DNA of 32,080 bases. Source: Alphaproteobacteria bacterium (GTDB lineage Bacteria > Pseudomonadota > Alphaproteobacteria > Rhodobacterales > Rhodobacteraceae). Below are positions 7,891 to 15,827 of the stretch, in pieces. Where the stretch lies: the NCBI GenBank assembly GCA_013151335.1, contig JAADIJ010000048.1, forward strand, positions 1 through 32,080, in the 5' to 3' direction. Made by a program: the position numbers and the translations under genes. Each line of letters begins with the position of its first letter. Position 1 is the stretch's first letter. A model generated the notes under the pieces. The model was not told the DNA's origin and made no database searches. It was given only the letters and a program-made list of their open reading frames with translations.

Positions 7891-9375
7891 TCAAACGGAA
7901 ACGTCCAATGGGTGCATGGGGCGCGGCACAGCTCGATAGCCCAGTGTGGCATAGTCAAGAGTACACAAAGCGCCGCTGTCGCAGACGATAATGCGGCCTG
8001 CAATCGGCGCAAAAGCGGCCCGGAAATGCTGCATTGATTTCAGGGCAACAACGCGCAGGTTCTGAGGCTCGATGCCAAACGTTTCAAATTGCTGAAGATC
8101 AAGAATTTGATGCGCGATGCTGACGATCAGGATATCTATGCCCTGAACACGCAAGACCGCCGTGTCGCCGTAGCTGCGCCTCTGCCCGCCAAGTATGGGA
8201 CCACTGCCGATGAAAACCCCCTCGCCCAGCCACTGCACCGTTCCGGTCACTTTGATCGGGCCACCGCCAAACTCGGGTGCGGTCTTGCCGCCCAAATCCA
8301 GCGTCACCCTGTTGCCGACGGTTTCCGATTGCAGCTGATGGGCGATTTTTGGATCGATCATCGGCCCAAAGCAGGCCTCCCCGACGTCAGCCGCCAACAA
8401 AGCTGACAGCAACGCGGTTGAATCCCCATACGCCCCGGCCCCCGGATTGTCGGCATAGTCCGCAATGACAAGCGGGCCTGCGCCGGTTTTCCATGCGGCT
8501 GCCATCTCGGCAGCTTGGCCGACCGAAAGATAGGTGTTCAATGCCTCGGCGCGCCGCTCCCAGATATCATCGGCAATGGTTTCGGCCATGGCTTGGGCAC
8601 CATCGTGACCCGCCTCGGCGGTGACCAGCACGGTCGGCCCGACTATGGCAATATCCGCGTTGGGAAAAGCCCCGTTGATGCTGACCGCGAAAATGCCCTC
8701 CTGTGTTTCAAACTGGCGCGCCATTGCGTGACGCGCGACCATCGGGCCAATATCGGTACGCCCGCCATTGGCCTCTTCCAGCATCGGGCGATGCGCGCGC
8801 AGGGTGATGGGGTGGATATCGCCAGCCATGGTTTGCTGTAGCAACTCAGCGGTGCGCTGGCCGGTGGTGCGGATATCCACATGCGGATAGGTGGTAAAAG
8901 AGACCAGAATCTGCGCCAGATCGCACATGGCAGCACTGACATTTGCATGGGGGTCCAGCGTGACGGCGATGGGCAGATCAGGCCCGACCACGGCGCGCAG
9001 CCGACGCAATATCTCCGCTTCGCCATCATCATATGAGGCCACGACCATAGCGCCGTGCAGGATCAAAAAGATGCCGTCCCATCCCCCTTGGGCGGCAGCG
9101 CTCAAAAGTGGCGCGCACAAAACATCCAGCGCGGCGTCAGTCACTCGTCCACCAGGACCGGCACTGGCGCTGATCGTGTGCGTAATCTCCCAGTCATAAA
9201 TGCGGCCAATGTCCAGCACGCCGGCAAGTTCGGTATTGGCGTCACCACCACGCTGCGCGATGGCGGCAGGGCCGTCCAGAAAACACCTGTCTTTGAAATC
9301 CTGAAGGTCAGTCGGGCGGATACTGAAGGTGTTGGTTTCATGCGAAATTTCGGCAGTCAGGACGCGATTTGCCAT
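7891..9375 (-). CDS. M81 family metallopeptidase (MlrC-like)
   Basis: This 494-residue protein matches the M81 zinc peptidase family, founded on microcystinase MlrC, which hydrolyses linearised peptides containing unusual residues. Visible motifs are HETNTF (12-17), ILHGAMVVASYDDGEAE, TLDPHANVSAAM and TTYPHVDIRTTG, covering the acidic and histidine metal ligands, plus a C-terminal domain ending PMHPLDVSV. I chose the ATG at 9375 for its AAGGA site. A GTG at 9390 in frame would overlap the upstream gene by four bases. It is the last gene of a transporter operon, so its substrate is probably the imported compound. The actual substrate is not shown by the sequence. Confidence 0.9.
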   Translation of the reverse strand: MANRVLTAEISHETNTFSIRPTDLQDFKDRCFLDGPAAIAQRGGDANTELAGVLDIGRIYDWEITHTISASAGPGGRVTDAALDVLCAPLLSAAAQGGWDGIFLILHGAMVVASYDDGEAEILRRLRAVVGPDLPIAVTLDPHANVSAAMCDLAQILVSFTTYPHVDIRTTGQRTAELLQQTMAGDIHPITLRAHRPMLEEANGGRTDIGPMVARHAMARQFETQEGIFAVSINGAFPNADIAIVGPTVLVTAEAGHDGAQAMAETIADDIWERRAEALNTYLSVGQAAEMAAAWKTGAGPLVIADYADNPGAGAYGDSTALLSALLAADVGEACFGPMIDPKIAHQLQSETVGNRVTLDLGGKTAPEFGGGPIKVTGTVQWLGEGVFIGSGPILGGQRRSYGDTAVLRVQGIDILIVSIAHQILDLQQFETFGIEPQNLRVVALKSMQHFRAAFAPIAGRIIVCDSGALCTLDYATLGYRAVPRPMHPLDVSV

Positions 9376-9386
9376 AAGGTTTTCCT

Positions 9387-10340
9387 TCACAAAGGGTTGT
9401 GGCAGGCGACGGCGTGACCGTCATGAGCCACCAAGGCGGGTGTATCGGTGCGACAGATAGCGCGGGCATGGCGGCACCGGTCGGCGAACGCGCAACCGGG
9501 CGGCAGATCAAACGGGCTTGGCACTTCCCCCTCCAGCGGGGTGATGACACGGCGCTGTTTGGGATCAACGGCAAAGGTGCTTTCCCTCAGGGTCGCAGTA
9601 TAGGGGTGGCGCGCCGCGGCATCGGTGTCGGGCAGCGCCTCGACCACGCGGCCCAGATACATCACCAGAATTTCGTCGCAGAAATAGCGTACCAGACGCA
9701 AATCATGGCTGATAAAGAGAAAGGTCAGCCCCAGTTCGTCGCGCAACTGTTGGAGCAGGCTGATGATCTGCGCCTGAACCGACACATCAAGCGAGGCCGT
9801 GGGTTCATCCAGCACCAATAGCGAAGGCCGCAACGCCAGCGCGCGGGCAATACCGACGCGCTGCTTTTGGCCGCCCGATAACTGGTGCGGATAGCTGCTG
9901 GCAAGGCCGGGGCTAAGGCCCACCATCGACAACAGCGCGGCCACCTCCTCGGCGGGTAGCTGCGTCGGTTTTTGGCCCTGCACTTTGAAAGGCTCGAGCA
10001 CTGCGCGCGCGATGGTATAGCGCGGGTCAATCGCCGAATAGGGGTCTTGAAACACCATTTGCATCCGCGCCCGCAAGCGGCGCATTTCGCCCGGAGATTT
10101 CGCCCGCAGGTCCTGTCCGTCAAAGCGAAGCGTGCCAGCACTGGGTTCAATCAAGCGCAAAATCAGCCGCGCCAATGTGGATTTACCGCAGCCGCTTTCA
10201 CCGACAACGCCGATAACGCGGCCTTTGGGCAGATCAAAGGACACATCGTTTACCGCATGCATCGCGCGGGCTTTGCGAAACGGGCCACCGGCGCTGGTGA
10301 ACTGTTTTGACAGGTTGCGCACTTCAAGAAGGGCCGTCAT
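9387..10340 (-). CDS. Peptide ABC transporter ATP-binding protein (DppF/OppF type)
   Basis: This 317-residue ATPase has Walker A GESGCGKST (47-55), signature LSGGQKQR, Walker B LLVLDEPTASLD and a switch histidine in FLFISHDL. The C-terminus carries the oligopeptide/dipeptide-specific domain with a cysteine set (CAFADRCRHARAIC), typical of the DppD/DppF and OppD/OppF pair that can hold an iron-sulfur cluster. It starts four bases inside the end of the partner ATPase gene (ATGA overlap). The pair would power uptake through the two permeases upstream. Nothing looks damaged. Confidence 0.93.
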   Translation of the reverse strand: MTALLEVRNLSKQFTSAGGPFRKARAMHAVNDVSFDLPKGRVIGVVGESGCGKSTLARLILRLIEPSAGTLRFDGQDLRAKSPGEMRRLRARMQMVFQDPYSAIDPRYTIARAVLEPFKVQGQKPTQLPAEEVAALLSMVGLSPGLASSYPHQLSGGQKQRVGIARALALRPSLLVLDEPTASLDVSVQAQIISLLQQLRDELGLTFLFISHDLRLVRYFCDEILVMYLGRVVEALPDTDAAARHPYTATLRESTFAVDPKQRRVITPLEGEVPSPFDLPPGCAFADRCRHARAICRTDTPALVAHDGHAVACHNPL

Positions 10341-11293
10341 TTCATATCTCCGGCAAAGTGGCAGGCGGCGGCGCTGTCATTGTGGCTGACAAAGGCGGGG
10401 ACGTCAGTTGTGCAAATGGGCTGCATGTGCGCGCAACGGGTATGAAACGGGCAGCCCTTTGGGTAATTGAGCACCGTCGGCACCGTGCCGGGAATACTGG
10501 TCAGATGTTCATCCGCCCCGGCAGCGCCGGGAATGCAGCCGATCAGCGCCTGCGTATAGGGGTGCTGGGGGGCATCAAATATCGCCGTGACCGTGCCACG
10601 TTCGACAACCCGCCCGGCATACATCACCACGACCTTGTCGCAGGTTTGGGCAACCACGCTCATGTCATGCGTAATCAGCACCAGCGCCAGATCGCGCTCT
10701 TTGACCAAATCATCGAGCAGGCGGATGATCTGCGCCTGCACCGTCACATCCAGCGCGGTGGTCGGCTCATCGGCAACCAGCAAATCGGGGTCCGCTGCCA
10801 AGGCCATGGCAATGACGATGCGTTGCTTCATGCCGCCCGACATCTGATGCGGATAGCGGTTGCAGATCAGGGCAGGCTCGGGAATACGCAAAGTGCCAAG
10901 TATATCCACGGTGCGCGCGCGGGCCTGCGCTGATGTCATGCCAAGATGCAAAACGGCAACCGCATCGACTTGCGGGCCGATCTTTTGCAGCGGATCAAGC
11001 GAGGTCATCGGGTTCTGGGTGATCAGGCCAATACGCCCGCCGCGCAGCTTGCGGTAAGCAGGCTCGGGCAAGCCTGCCAGCTCTTGCCCGTCAAATATGA
11101 TTGACCCGGCCGTGATCCGTCCGCCCGATAAAGGCAGCAAGCCTAGCACGCTCATTGCGGCCAGCGATTTTCCCGAGCCGCTTTCGCCAACGATACCCAG
11201 TGTTTCGCCCTTTGACAGCGAGAAACTGACGCCCGACAGCGGTGCAATAGGCCCAAAGGCAACTTCCAGATCGCGAACTTCAAGCATGGTCAT
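10337..11293 (-). CDS. Peptide ABC transporter ATP-binding protein (DppD/OppD type)
   Basis: This 318-residue ATPase has Walker A GESGSGKS (36-43), signature MSGGMKQR and Walker B LLVADEPTTALD. The C-terminal oligopeptide domain has GCPFHTRCAHMQPIC. I chose the ATG at 11293 because it overlaps the permease stop by four bases (ATGA) and gives the family's normal N-terminus. The longer frame to 11404 only reads through the permease gene. It pairs with the DppF-type ATPase directly downstream to form the ATPase dimer of one importer. Confidence 0.93.
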   Translation of the reverse strand: MTMLEVRDLEVAFGPIAPLSGVSFSLSKGETLGIVGESGSGKSLAAMSVLGLLPLSGGRITAGSIIFDGQELAGLPEPAYRKLRGGRIGLITQNPMTSLDPLQKIGPQVDAVAVLHLGMTSAQARARTVDILGTLRIPEPALICNRYPHQMSGGMKQRIVIAMALAADPDLLVADEPTTALDVTVQAQIIRLLDDLVKERDLALVLITHDMSVVAQTCDKVVVMYAGRVVERGTVTAIFDAPQHPYTQALIGCIPGAAGADEHLTSIPGTVPTVLNYPKGCPFHTRCAHMQPICTTDVPAFVSHNDSAAACHFAGDMK

Positions 11294-12174
11294 GCGCCCC
11301 TGATCCGGTCGCGGATATCCAGAGCACGGATCAGCTCGTCGCCAAACAGGTTGACCGCAACAACGGTTACCGCAACAACGACGCCGGGAAAAATGATCAC
11401 CCACGGGCTGAGAAACAGTTGCGCGGTGCCGCTTGACATCATCGCGCCCCAGCTTGGCGTTGGGGGTTGTGCGCCAAGGCCGAAAAAGCCCAGCGTCGCC
11501 TCAAGCACGATACCGTCGCCGATCGCCAGCATACCCACCACGATCACCGGCGCGATGGCGTTGGGCAGCAGATGGCGCAGCAGGATATGGCTGGGGCGGG
11601 CGCCAAGGTTAATTGTTGCCTCGATGAAGGTCTCGCGTTTCAGTTGCACGATTTGCGCCCGAGTTAGCCGGGTGAACTGCGCCAGATAGGCGATGGCGAT
11701 GGCAAACATGGTCGAGGTCAGGCCGGGGCCGATGATGGCGACAAAAATAAGCGCGATCAGGATGTCGGGAAAAGACCAGGTAAGGTCAACCACCGTCATC
11801 ACCACGCGTTCAAACAGCCCGCCAAAATAACCAGCGGCCGCCCCCAGCGTCATGCCGACGCTGACCGAAATGGCGATTGCCGTGGCACTGACCGACAGCG
11901 AGGTGCGCGCGCCATAGATCACCCGGCTGAGCACATCGCGCCCAAACCGGTCGGTGCCCAGCAGGTGCGGCCAGGCTGGCGGCGTGTTGCCATTCATCAG
12001 ATCCTGGGCGGCATAGTCAAAAGGCGTGATCCAGGGCGCAAAGATTGCCATCAGCAGCAGCAGGATTAGAAATCCCCCCGCGATCTTGCCCAGCCACGAC
12101 CCGAAGGCGCGGCCAAGAGCACTCTTTCCGAAACCGGCCATTGCGCGGCTCGCAACCCCTGTGGTGCTGGTCAT
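11290..12174 (-). CDS. Peptide ABC transporter permease (DppC/OppC type)
   Basis: This 294-residue inner-membrane protein has the OppC N-terminal domain (WITPFDYAAQDLMNGN, then HLLGTDRFGRDVLSRVIYGA) followed by transmembrane helices and the EAA loop that contacts the ATPases (EATINLGARPSHILLRHLLP). The ATG at 12174 overlaps the previous permease stop by four bases. The open frame further upstream to 12663 is antisense-like reading through dppB and is not counted. It forms the channel with the DppB-type partner. Confidence 0.92.
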   Translation of the reverse strand: MTSTTGVASRAMAGFGKSALGRAFGSWLGKIAGGFLILLLLMAIFAPWITPFDYAAQDLMNGNTPPAWPHLLGTDRFGRDVLSRVIYGARTSLSVSATAIAISVSVGMTLGAAAGYFGGLFERVVMTVVDLTWSFPDILIALIFVAIIGPGLTSTMFAIAIAYLAQFTRLTRAQIVQLKRETFIEATINLGARPSHILLRHLLPNAIAPVIVVGMLAIGDGIVLEATLGFFGLGAQPPTPSWGAMMSSGTAQLFLSPWVIIFPGVVVAVTVVAVNLFGDELIRALDIRDRIRGA

Positions 12175-13100
12175 GTTTTGGCCTCTCGAATACGGGGGTC
12201 CATCATGGCTTGGGCTACATCCCCAATCAGAGTACCAAGCATCACCGCCAGCGCCAGCATCAGCAGGCTGCCCTGCACCACCGGATAGTCCCGCTGCCCC
12301 AGCGCCCGGATCAGCAGGGACCCAAGACCGGGGCGGGCAAAGACGAACTCGACGGTAACCGCCCCGCCAAGGATCCAGCCAATCCGAAGCGCGAGAATGG
12401 TCACCACCGGCAGCATCGCGTGTGGCAAAAGGTGGCGAAACAAAATCGCGGCCGATGAGAGCCCCTTGGCGTGCAGCAGCACCACAAAATCCTCGCGGCG
12501 CACATCGAGCAAAGCCACCCGCGTCACCCGTGCCACAAGTGCCACGCCGCCAAAGCCGATGGTCAGCACCGGCAACACCAACGAATCCCAGCCCCTGGCG
12601 CCCGAAACGGGAAACCATTGTAGCTGCACCGCGAAAAATAGGATCATCAAAAGCGCCAGCCAAAAGCCCGGCACGGTTGAGCCAAGCAGGATGAAGCCGC
12701 GCACGAATTGTTGGACCACCTTTGATCGTGTTGTTGCCGATATTGTCCCCAGAATGATGCCGACGATGCTGGAAAACGCGAATGCAAATGCCCCTAACGT
12801 CAGGCTATAGGGCAGGTTCTGCGCGATCAGATCGGCGACAGGGCGGCGCAACACGATGGCCGTGCCGAAATCGCCGTGAAACATCGCACCGACCCAGCGG
12901 AAATATTGTACGAAAATCGACTGGTCCAGGCCGTATTTGACCACAAGCGCCGCGCGGTCACTTGGCGACGAGCCGACCCGGATCAGATTATCAATCGGGT
13001 CTCCGGGGATCAGATGAACGATCATGAAAATCACCACAGAGATCGAGATCGAGACCGGGATCAGCATCAATGCCCGGAAGAATATGTAACGCAAAAGCAC
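12171..13100 (-). CDS. Peptide ABC transporter permease (DppB/OppB type)
   Basis: This 309-residue permease has the typical first helix followed by VHLIPGDPIDNLI, then transmembrane segments and the EAA region around LHAKGLSSAAILFRHLLPHA, ending GDVAQAMMDPRIREAKT. It begins with GTG at 13100 behind a GGGAGAG ribosome site. It follows the substrate-binding protein gene after a 70-base gap that contains a strong hairpin, and it couples by overlap to the DppC-type gene. Together they form the transmembrane channel. Confidence 0.92.
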   Translation of the reverse strand: MLLRYIFFRALMLIPVSISISVVIFMIVHLIPGDPIDNLIRVGSSPSDRAALVVKYGLDQSIFVQYFRWVGAMFHGDFGTAIVLRRPVADLIAQNLPYSLTLGAFAFAFSSIVGIILGTISATTRSKVVQQFVRGFILLGSTVPGFWLALLMILFFAVQLQWFPVSGARGWDSLVLPVLTIGFGGVALVARVTRVALLDVRREDFVVLLHAKGLSSAAILFRHLLPHAMLPVVTILALRIGWILGGAVTVEFVFARPGLGSLLIRALGQRDYPVVQGSLLMLALAVMLGTLIGDVAQAMMDPRIREAKT

Positions 13101-13127
13101 TCCGGGCTCTCCCTATAGGCTAGATTT

Positions 13128-13155
13128 ACCCACCCCCCGCGTCAGGGGGATGGGT
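13128..13155 (-). promoter_or_regulatory. Strong hairpin between substrate-binding protein and permease genes
   Basis: ACCCACCCCCC (13128-13138) pairs with GGGGGATGGGT (13145-13155) around a 6-base loop, with one mismatch. In the transcript it follows the binding-protein stop by about 15 bases and precedes the dppB ribosome site. Such hairpins after binding-protein genes often stop mRNA decay or reduce read-through, so the binding protein is made in excess over the membrane parts. No T-run follows, so partial attenuation or stabilisation is more likely than full termination. Confidence 0.5.
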
Positions 13156-13170
13156 CAGATAGTGTCGGGT

Positions 13171-14748
13171 CTATTTGACCACATTCATATCAAGCACCGT
13201 CTGCGAGCGGAACCGGGTTCCACGCACCTTGGCAGGCACAGTGATCCGGTCGGTATTGTAGGCGATGTTCTTGGTCGGCTGATAGATCGGCACGAACAGG
13301 TACTGCGACAGGATATATTCATGGTAGGTCTTGAAATTGGCGCTACGTTCGGCCGCAGTCTTGCTCTGTTCCATGGCGATGTCGTTCAGACGCTGGCCTT
13401 CAGGATCGTTCCACATGGAGACGTTGGGGTATCCCAAACGCTTGCCCGAAAAGAACCAGTCAAGGATATCGGCATTGTTCCAGTCATAGCTGCGAACGGC
13501 CAGCTGATGCTGGTTTGACTTGTATTCGTCGCGGATGGTGGAGCTGTCGAACACGGTGATATCGGCCTGCATCCCGATATCGGCCAGTTGGGCCTGAATT
13601 ACCTGTGTGAGTGAGGTGAATTCCGTGCCGTTCTGGGTGAACAGCTTGACCTTCAAAGGCTTGCCATCTTTCATGCGGACCCCGTCAGAGCCCATGACCC
13701 AGCCAGCCGCGTCCAGCAGCGCCTTTGCCTTTTCAGGATCGTAAGAGACATTGAGCGCGGGATTTACATTTGCGGCAGGCAGGGACGAAATCAGGAAGTT
13801 ATGCGCCGGTGCGCCCACGCCGTTATAAATTGATGCGACGATGGCCTCTTGATTGATCGCAAGCCCCGTGGCCTCACGCACCCTGATGTCGGTGAAAGGG
13901 GCCGACGTGACATTGATCGGCATATAATAGATGCCGGTTCCGGGCATCTGAATGACCGCAATGTTCTTTTCCTTCTTGAGGATTTTCAGGAAATCCGTCG
14001 GCACGCCCAGCAGCATGTCAAGACCACCGGTCTTAAGCTCTAGAAAGGCGGTGGACTGGTCGGGGATTTCACGAAAAGTAATCTGTTTCAGATACGCGGC
14101 ACCCTGATTTTTCGACAGATCCGAGGCCCAGGCATAGTCATCATTTCGCACCAGAACCGTATCAAGGCCGATGTCGAACTTCTTGAGCTTGAAGGGGCCG
14201 GTACCGACCGCAGCAGTTACACCAAAATCGTCGCCCAATTTGTCGTATGACGCTTGCCCCGGTATGCCCATGAAGGTCGAGGAAAGATTGTAAAGCAGGT
14301 TGGGCTCAGGCCGCTTCATCACGAATTTGACGGTCAGGTTGTCGATAACCTCGACCTTGTCAATCGCCGCCACAAGATAGGCGTTCTCGGTCCCGGCAAA
14401 ATCCGGAATCCAGTCGGCAACCGACTGTGCGTTGAACGGTGTGCCATCATGAAACTTGACGCCGTCCTTCAGATGGAACGTCCATGACATGCCGTCCGGG
14501 GCTTCGTCCCAAGAGGTGGCCAGATGTGGATGATAGGACTGGTCGGCATCTTGTTCGACCAGCCGGTCATAAATCAACGAGGCCGCCGAGTTGAGATTGC
14601 TCGAGGTTACCGGATTATAGGAGGTTGACCCCAGTTCATCCGCGGAAAAGGCAATCGTCGCCTCTTGCGCCATAGCGGCGGTGGCCAGGAACCCGGCCGC
14701 AAGCAGCGCTGCTCCGGATAGAAATTTGAATTTGGTCGCATATCGCAT
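13171..14748 (-). CDS. Peptide ABC transporter substrate-binding protein (SBP family 5)
   Basis: This 525-residue periplasmic binding protein has a signal peptide with a likely cut after AMA (residue 27). It then shows the family-5 layout of DppA/OppA proteins: LIYDRLVEQDADQSYHPHLA, WTFHLKDGVKFHDGTPFNAQ and VKFVMKRPEPNLLYNLSS. These proteins capture peptides, opines or nickel-like ligands and deliver them to the permeases. A GAGGAC ribosome site precedes the ATG. It is the first transporter gene, 45 bases after the broken rpiR gene. The specific ligand cannot be read, but the M81 peptidase at the operon end suggests a peptide or N-blocked amino acid. Confidence 0.92.
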   Translation of the reverse strand: MRYATKFKFLSGAALLAAGFLATAAMAQEATIAFSADELGSTSYNPVTSSNLNSAASLIYDRLVEQDADQSYHPHLATSWDEAPDGMSWTFHLKDGVKFHDGTPFNAQSVADWIPDFAGTENAYLVAAIDKVEVIDNLTVKFVMKRPEPNLLYNLSSTFMGIPGQASYDKLGDDFGVTAAVGTGPFKLKKFDIGLDTVLVRNDDYAWASDLSKNQGAAYLKQITFREIPDQSTAFLELKTGGLDMLLGVPTDFLKILKKEKNIAVIQMPGTGIYYMPINVTSAPFTDIRVREATGLAINQEAIVASIYNGVGAPAHNFLISSLPAANVNPALNVSYDPEKAKALLDAAGWVMGSDGVRMKDGKPLKVKLFTQNGTEFTSLTQVIQAQLADIGMQADITVFDSSTIRDEYKSNQHQLAVRSYDWNNADILDWFFSGKRLGYPNVSMWNDPEGQRLNDIAMEQSKTAAERSANFKTYHEYILSQYLFVPIYQPTKNIAYNTDRITVPAKVRGTRFRSQTVLDMNVVK

Positions 14749-14793
14749 TGGTTTTGTCCTCTTTGTGGTTGGAATTTCAATCGGGTCGATAAT

Positions 14794-15679
14794 TTATTCT
14801 TTGTGTGTAAATGGCGCGCTCCCCACATGGCCGGTGAACCGTTCATAGAGCGACGCGATGCGGTTCATGCGGTCTTCAACTTCGGGTCCGAGTTGCATGA
14901 AAACGCCGTTAATCAGCAGATTGGCAAGGCTGGCCATCTGCGCGGTAGACTCCCAAAACAGGTTGAACTGCGTGGGAACCACGAACATTTCATTGGCAAC
15001 CTCGCGGCCCCAGTCGCAATAAGGGTCGGTGATCAGAGTGACGGGAATGCCGGCGGCCTTGGCCTCGACGGCGAGGTCACGCGCCAGTCGCGAATACCGG
15101 CGCGCCTCGAAGATAACCAGCGTTGCATCCGGGTTGTCGCGCACCAGCAATTGGGCAAAGTTGCCGCCTGCAAGGTCCAAAAGCTCGACCCCGTCGCGCA
15201 GATACTGCAATTGATTGACTGACGAAGATCTGCGCCATACCCCGTTCGGTCTGAAACCCGGTGGCAAAAACCATTTTCGCCGTGGCAAGACGTTTCACGG
15301 CACTTTCCCAGCCCGGCGAATTGGCAATTTCATAGACCGCTACCAAGGCGGCCATCTCAAGTTCCAGCCCGCGGACAAGTTGGTTTTCGCCCGCAAGATT
15401 GCGCGCCCTAAGATCGCTCAGCCTGTCACCGATCAGCCAGGGTTGGTCGCCCATATCCAGCCGCAGGTGGCTTTTGAAATCCTTGAAGCCCTTGTATCCC
15501 AATGTGCGGCAGAAGCGCCCGACGGTTGGCTCGCTGACGGCGACCTTTTTTGCCAGACTGGCGGCAGTTTCAAAGGGCAATGTTGCCAGCTCTGCCAGCA
15601 TATAATTAGCCAGCATTCGTTCTGCCTTGGAGGCAAAGGAATTGGCGTCTGACAAGCGTGCTCGCAATGATTTTGGCAT
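14794..15679 (-). pseudogene. MurR/RpiR-family transcriptional regulator, frameshifted
   Basis: The N-terminal half (LARHFS-type HTH: MPKSLRARLSDANSFASKAE and PTVGRFCRTLGYKGFKDFKS) and the C-terminal sugar-isomerase (SIS) half (YLRDGVELLDLAGGN to FTGHVGSAPFTHKE) lie in two frames. The break is at a tandem TGAC-TGAC (15216-15223). Removing one copy restores MAQIFVNQLQYLRDGVELL. I chose the ATG at 15679, preceded by AGGGGGG. RpiR proteins sense phosphosugars or amino-sugar and amino-acid ligands and control a neighbouring operon. Here it lies just upstream of the binding-protein gene. Either the regulator is lost, leaving the operon unregulated, or the duplication is a sequencing or assembly error. 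Confidence 0.85.
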
Positions 15680-15707
15680 AGACCCCCCTGATCGTCCTTT
15701 TAAGAAG

Positions 15708-15723
15708 TGTAATAAAACTTTCA
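15708..15723. promoter_or_regulatory. Candidate RpiR operator
   Basis: TGTAATAAAACTTTCA forms a near-palindrome (TGTAA-N6-TTTCA) 29 bases upstream of the rpiR start. It resembles the TGTAAT-type sites bound by RpiR-family members such as HexR. Its place in the rpiR leader suggests autoregulation in the intact ancestor. Confidence 0.4.
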
Positions 15724-15750
15724 ACGAGTCAATCTATTTTTAAAAACTTG

Positions 15751-15762
15751 CAAAACGTTTTG
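15751..15762. promoter_or_regulatory. Perfect 12-bp palindrome in the rpiR/FAD-oxidase divergent region
   Basis: CAAAACGTTTTG is a perfect palindrome in the 148-base gap between the divergent rpiR and FAD oxidoreductase genes. It could be a second operator or a site for another factor. The region is AT-rich and is the only place for both promoters. Confidence 0.4.
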
Positions 15763-15827
15763 ATTTCACGCTATGTAATCCGACTGGCACCGCATTCCGC
15801 GTGTGCGGTGTTAAAGGGCGCCAGAGC

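Noticed and set aside
11294-12663. The long upstream extension of the dppC frame
   Set aside because: The extra residues are low-complexity glycine/arginine-rich and lie over the dppB gene. The start with the four-base overlap at 12174 is normal for the family.
15150-15230. Programmed ribosomal frameshift in rpiR
   Set aside because: There is no slippery heptamer or downstream stimulator, the shift requires four bases and a perfect TGAC tandem duplication explains it fully.
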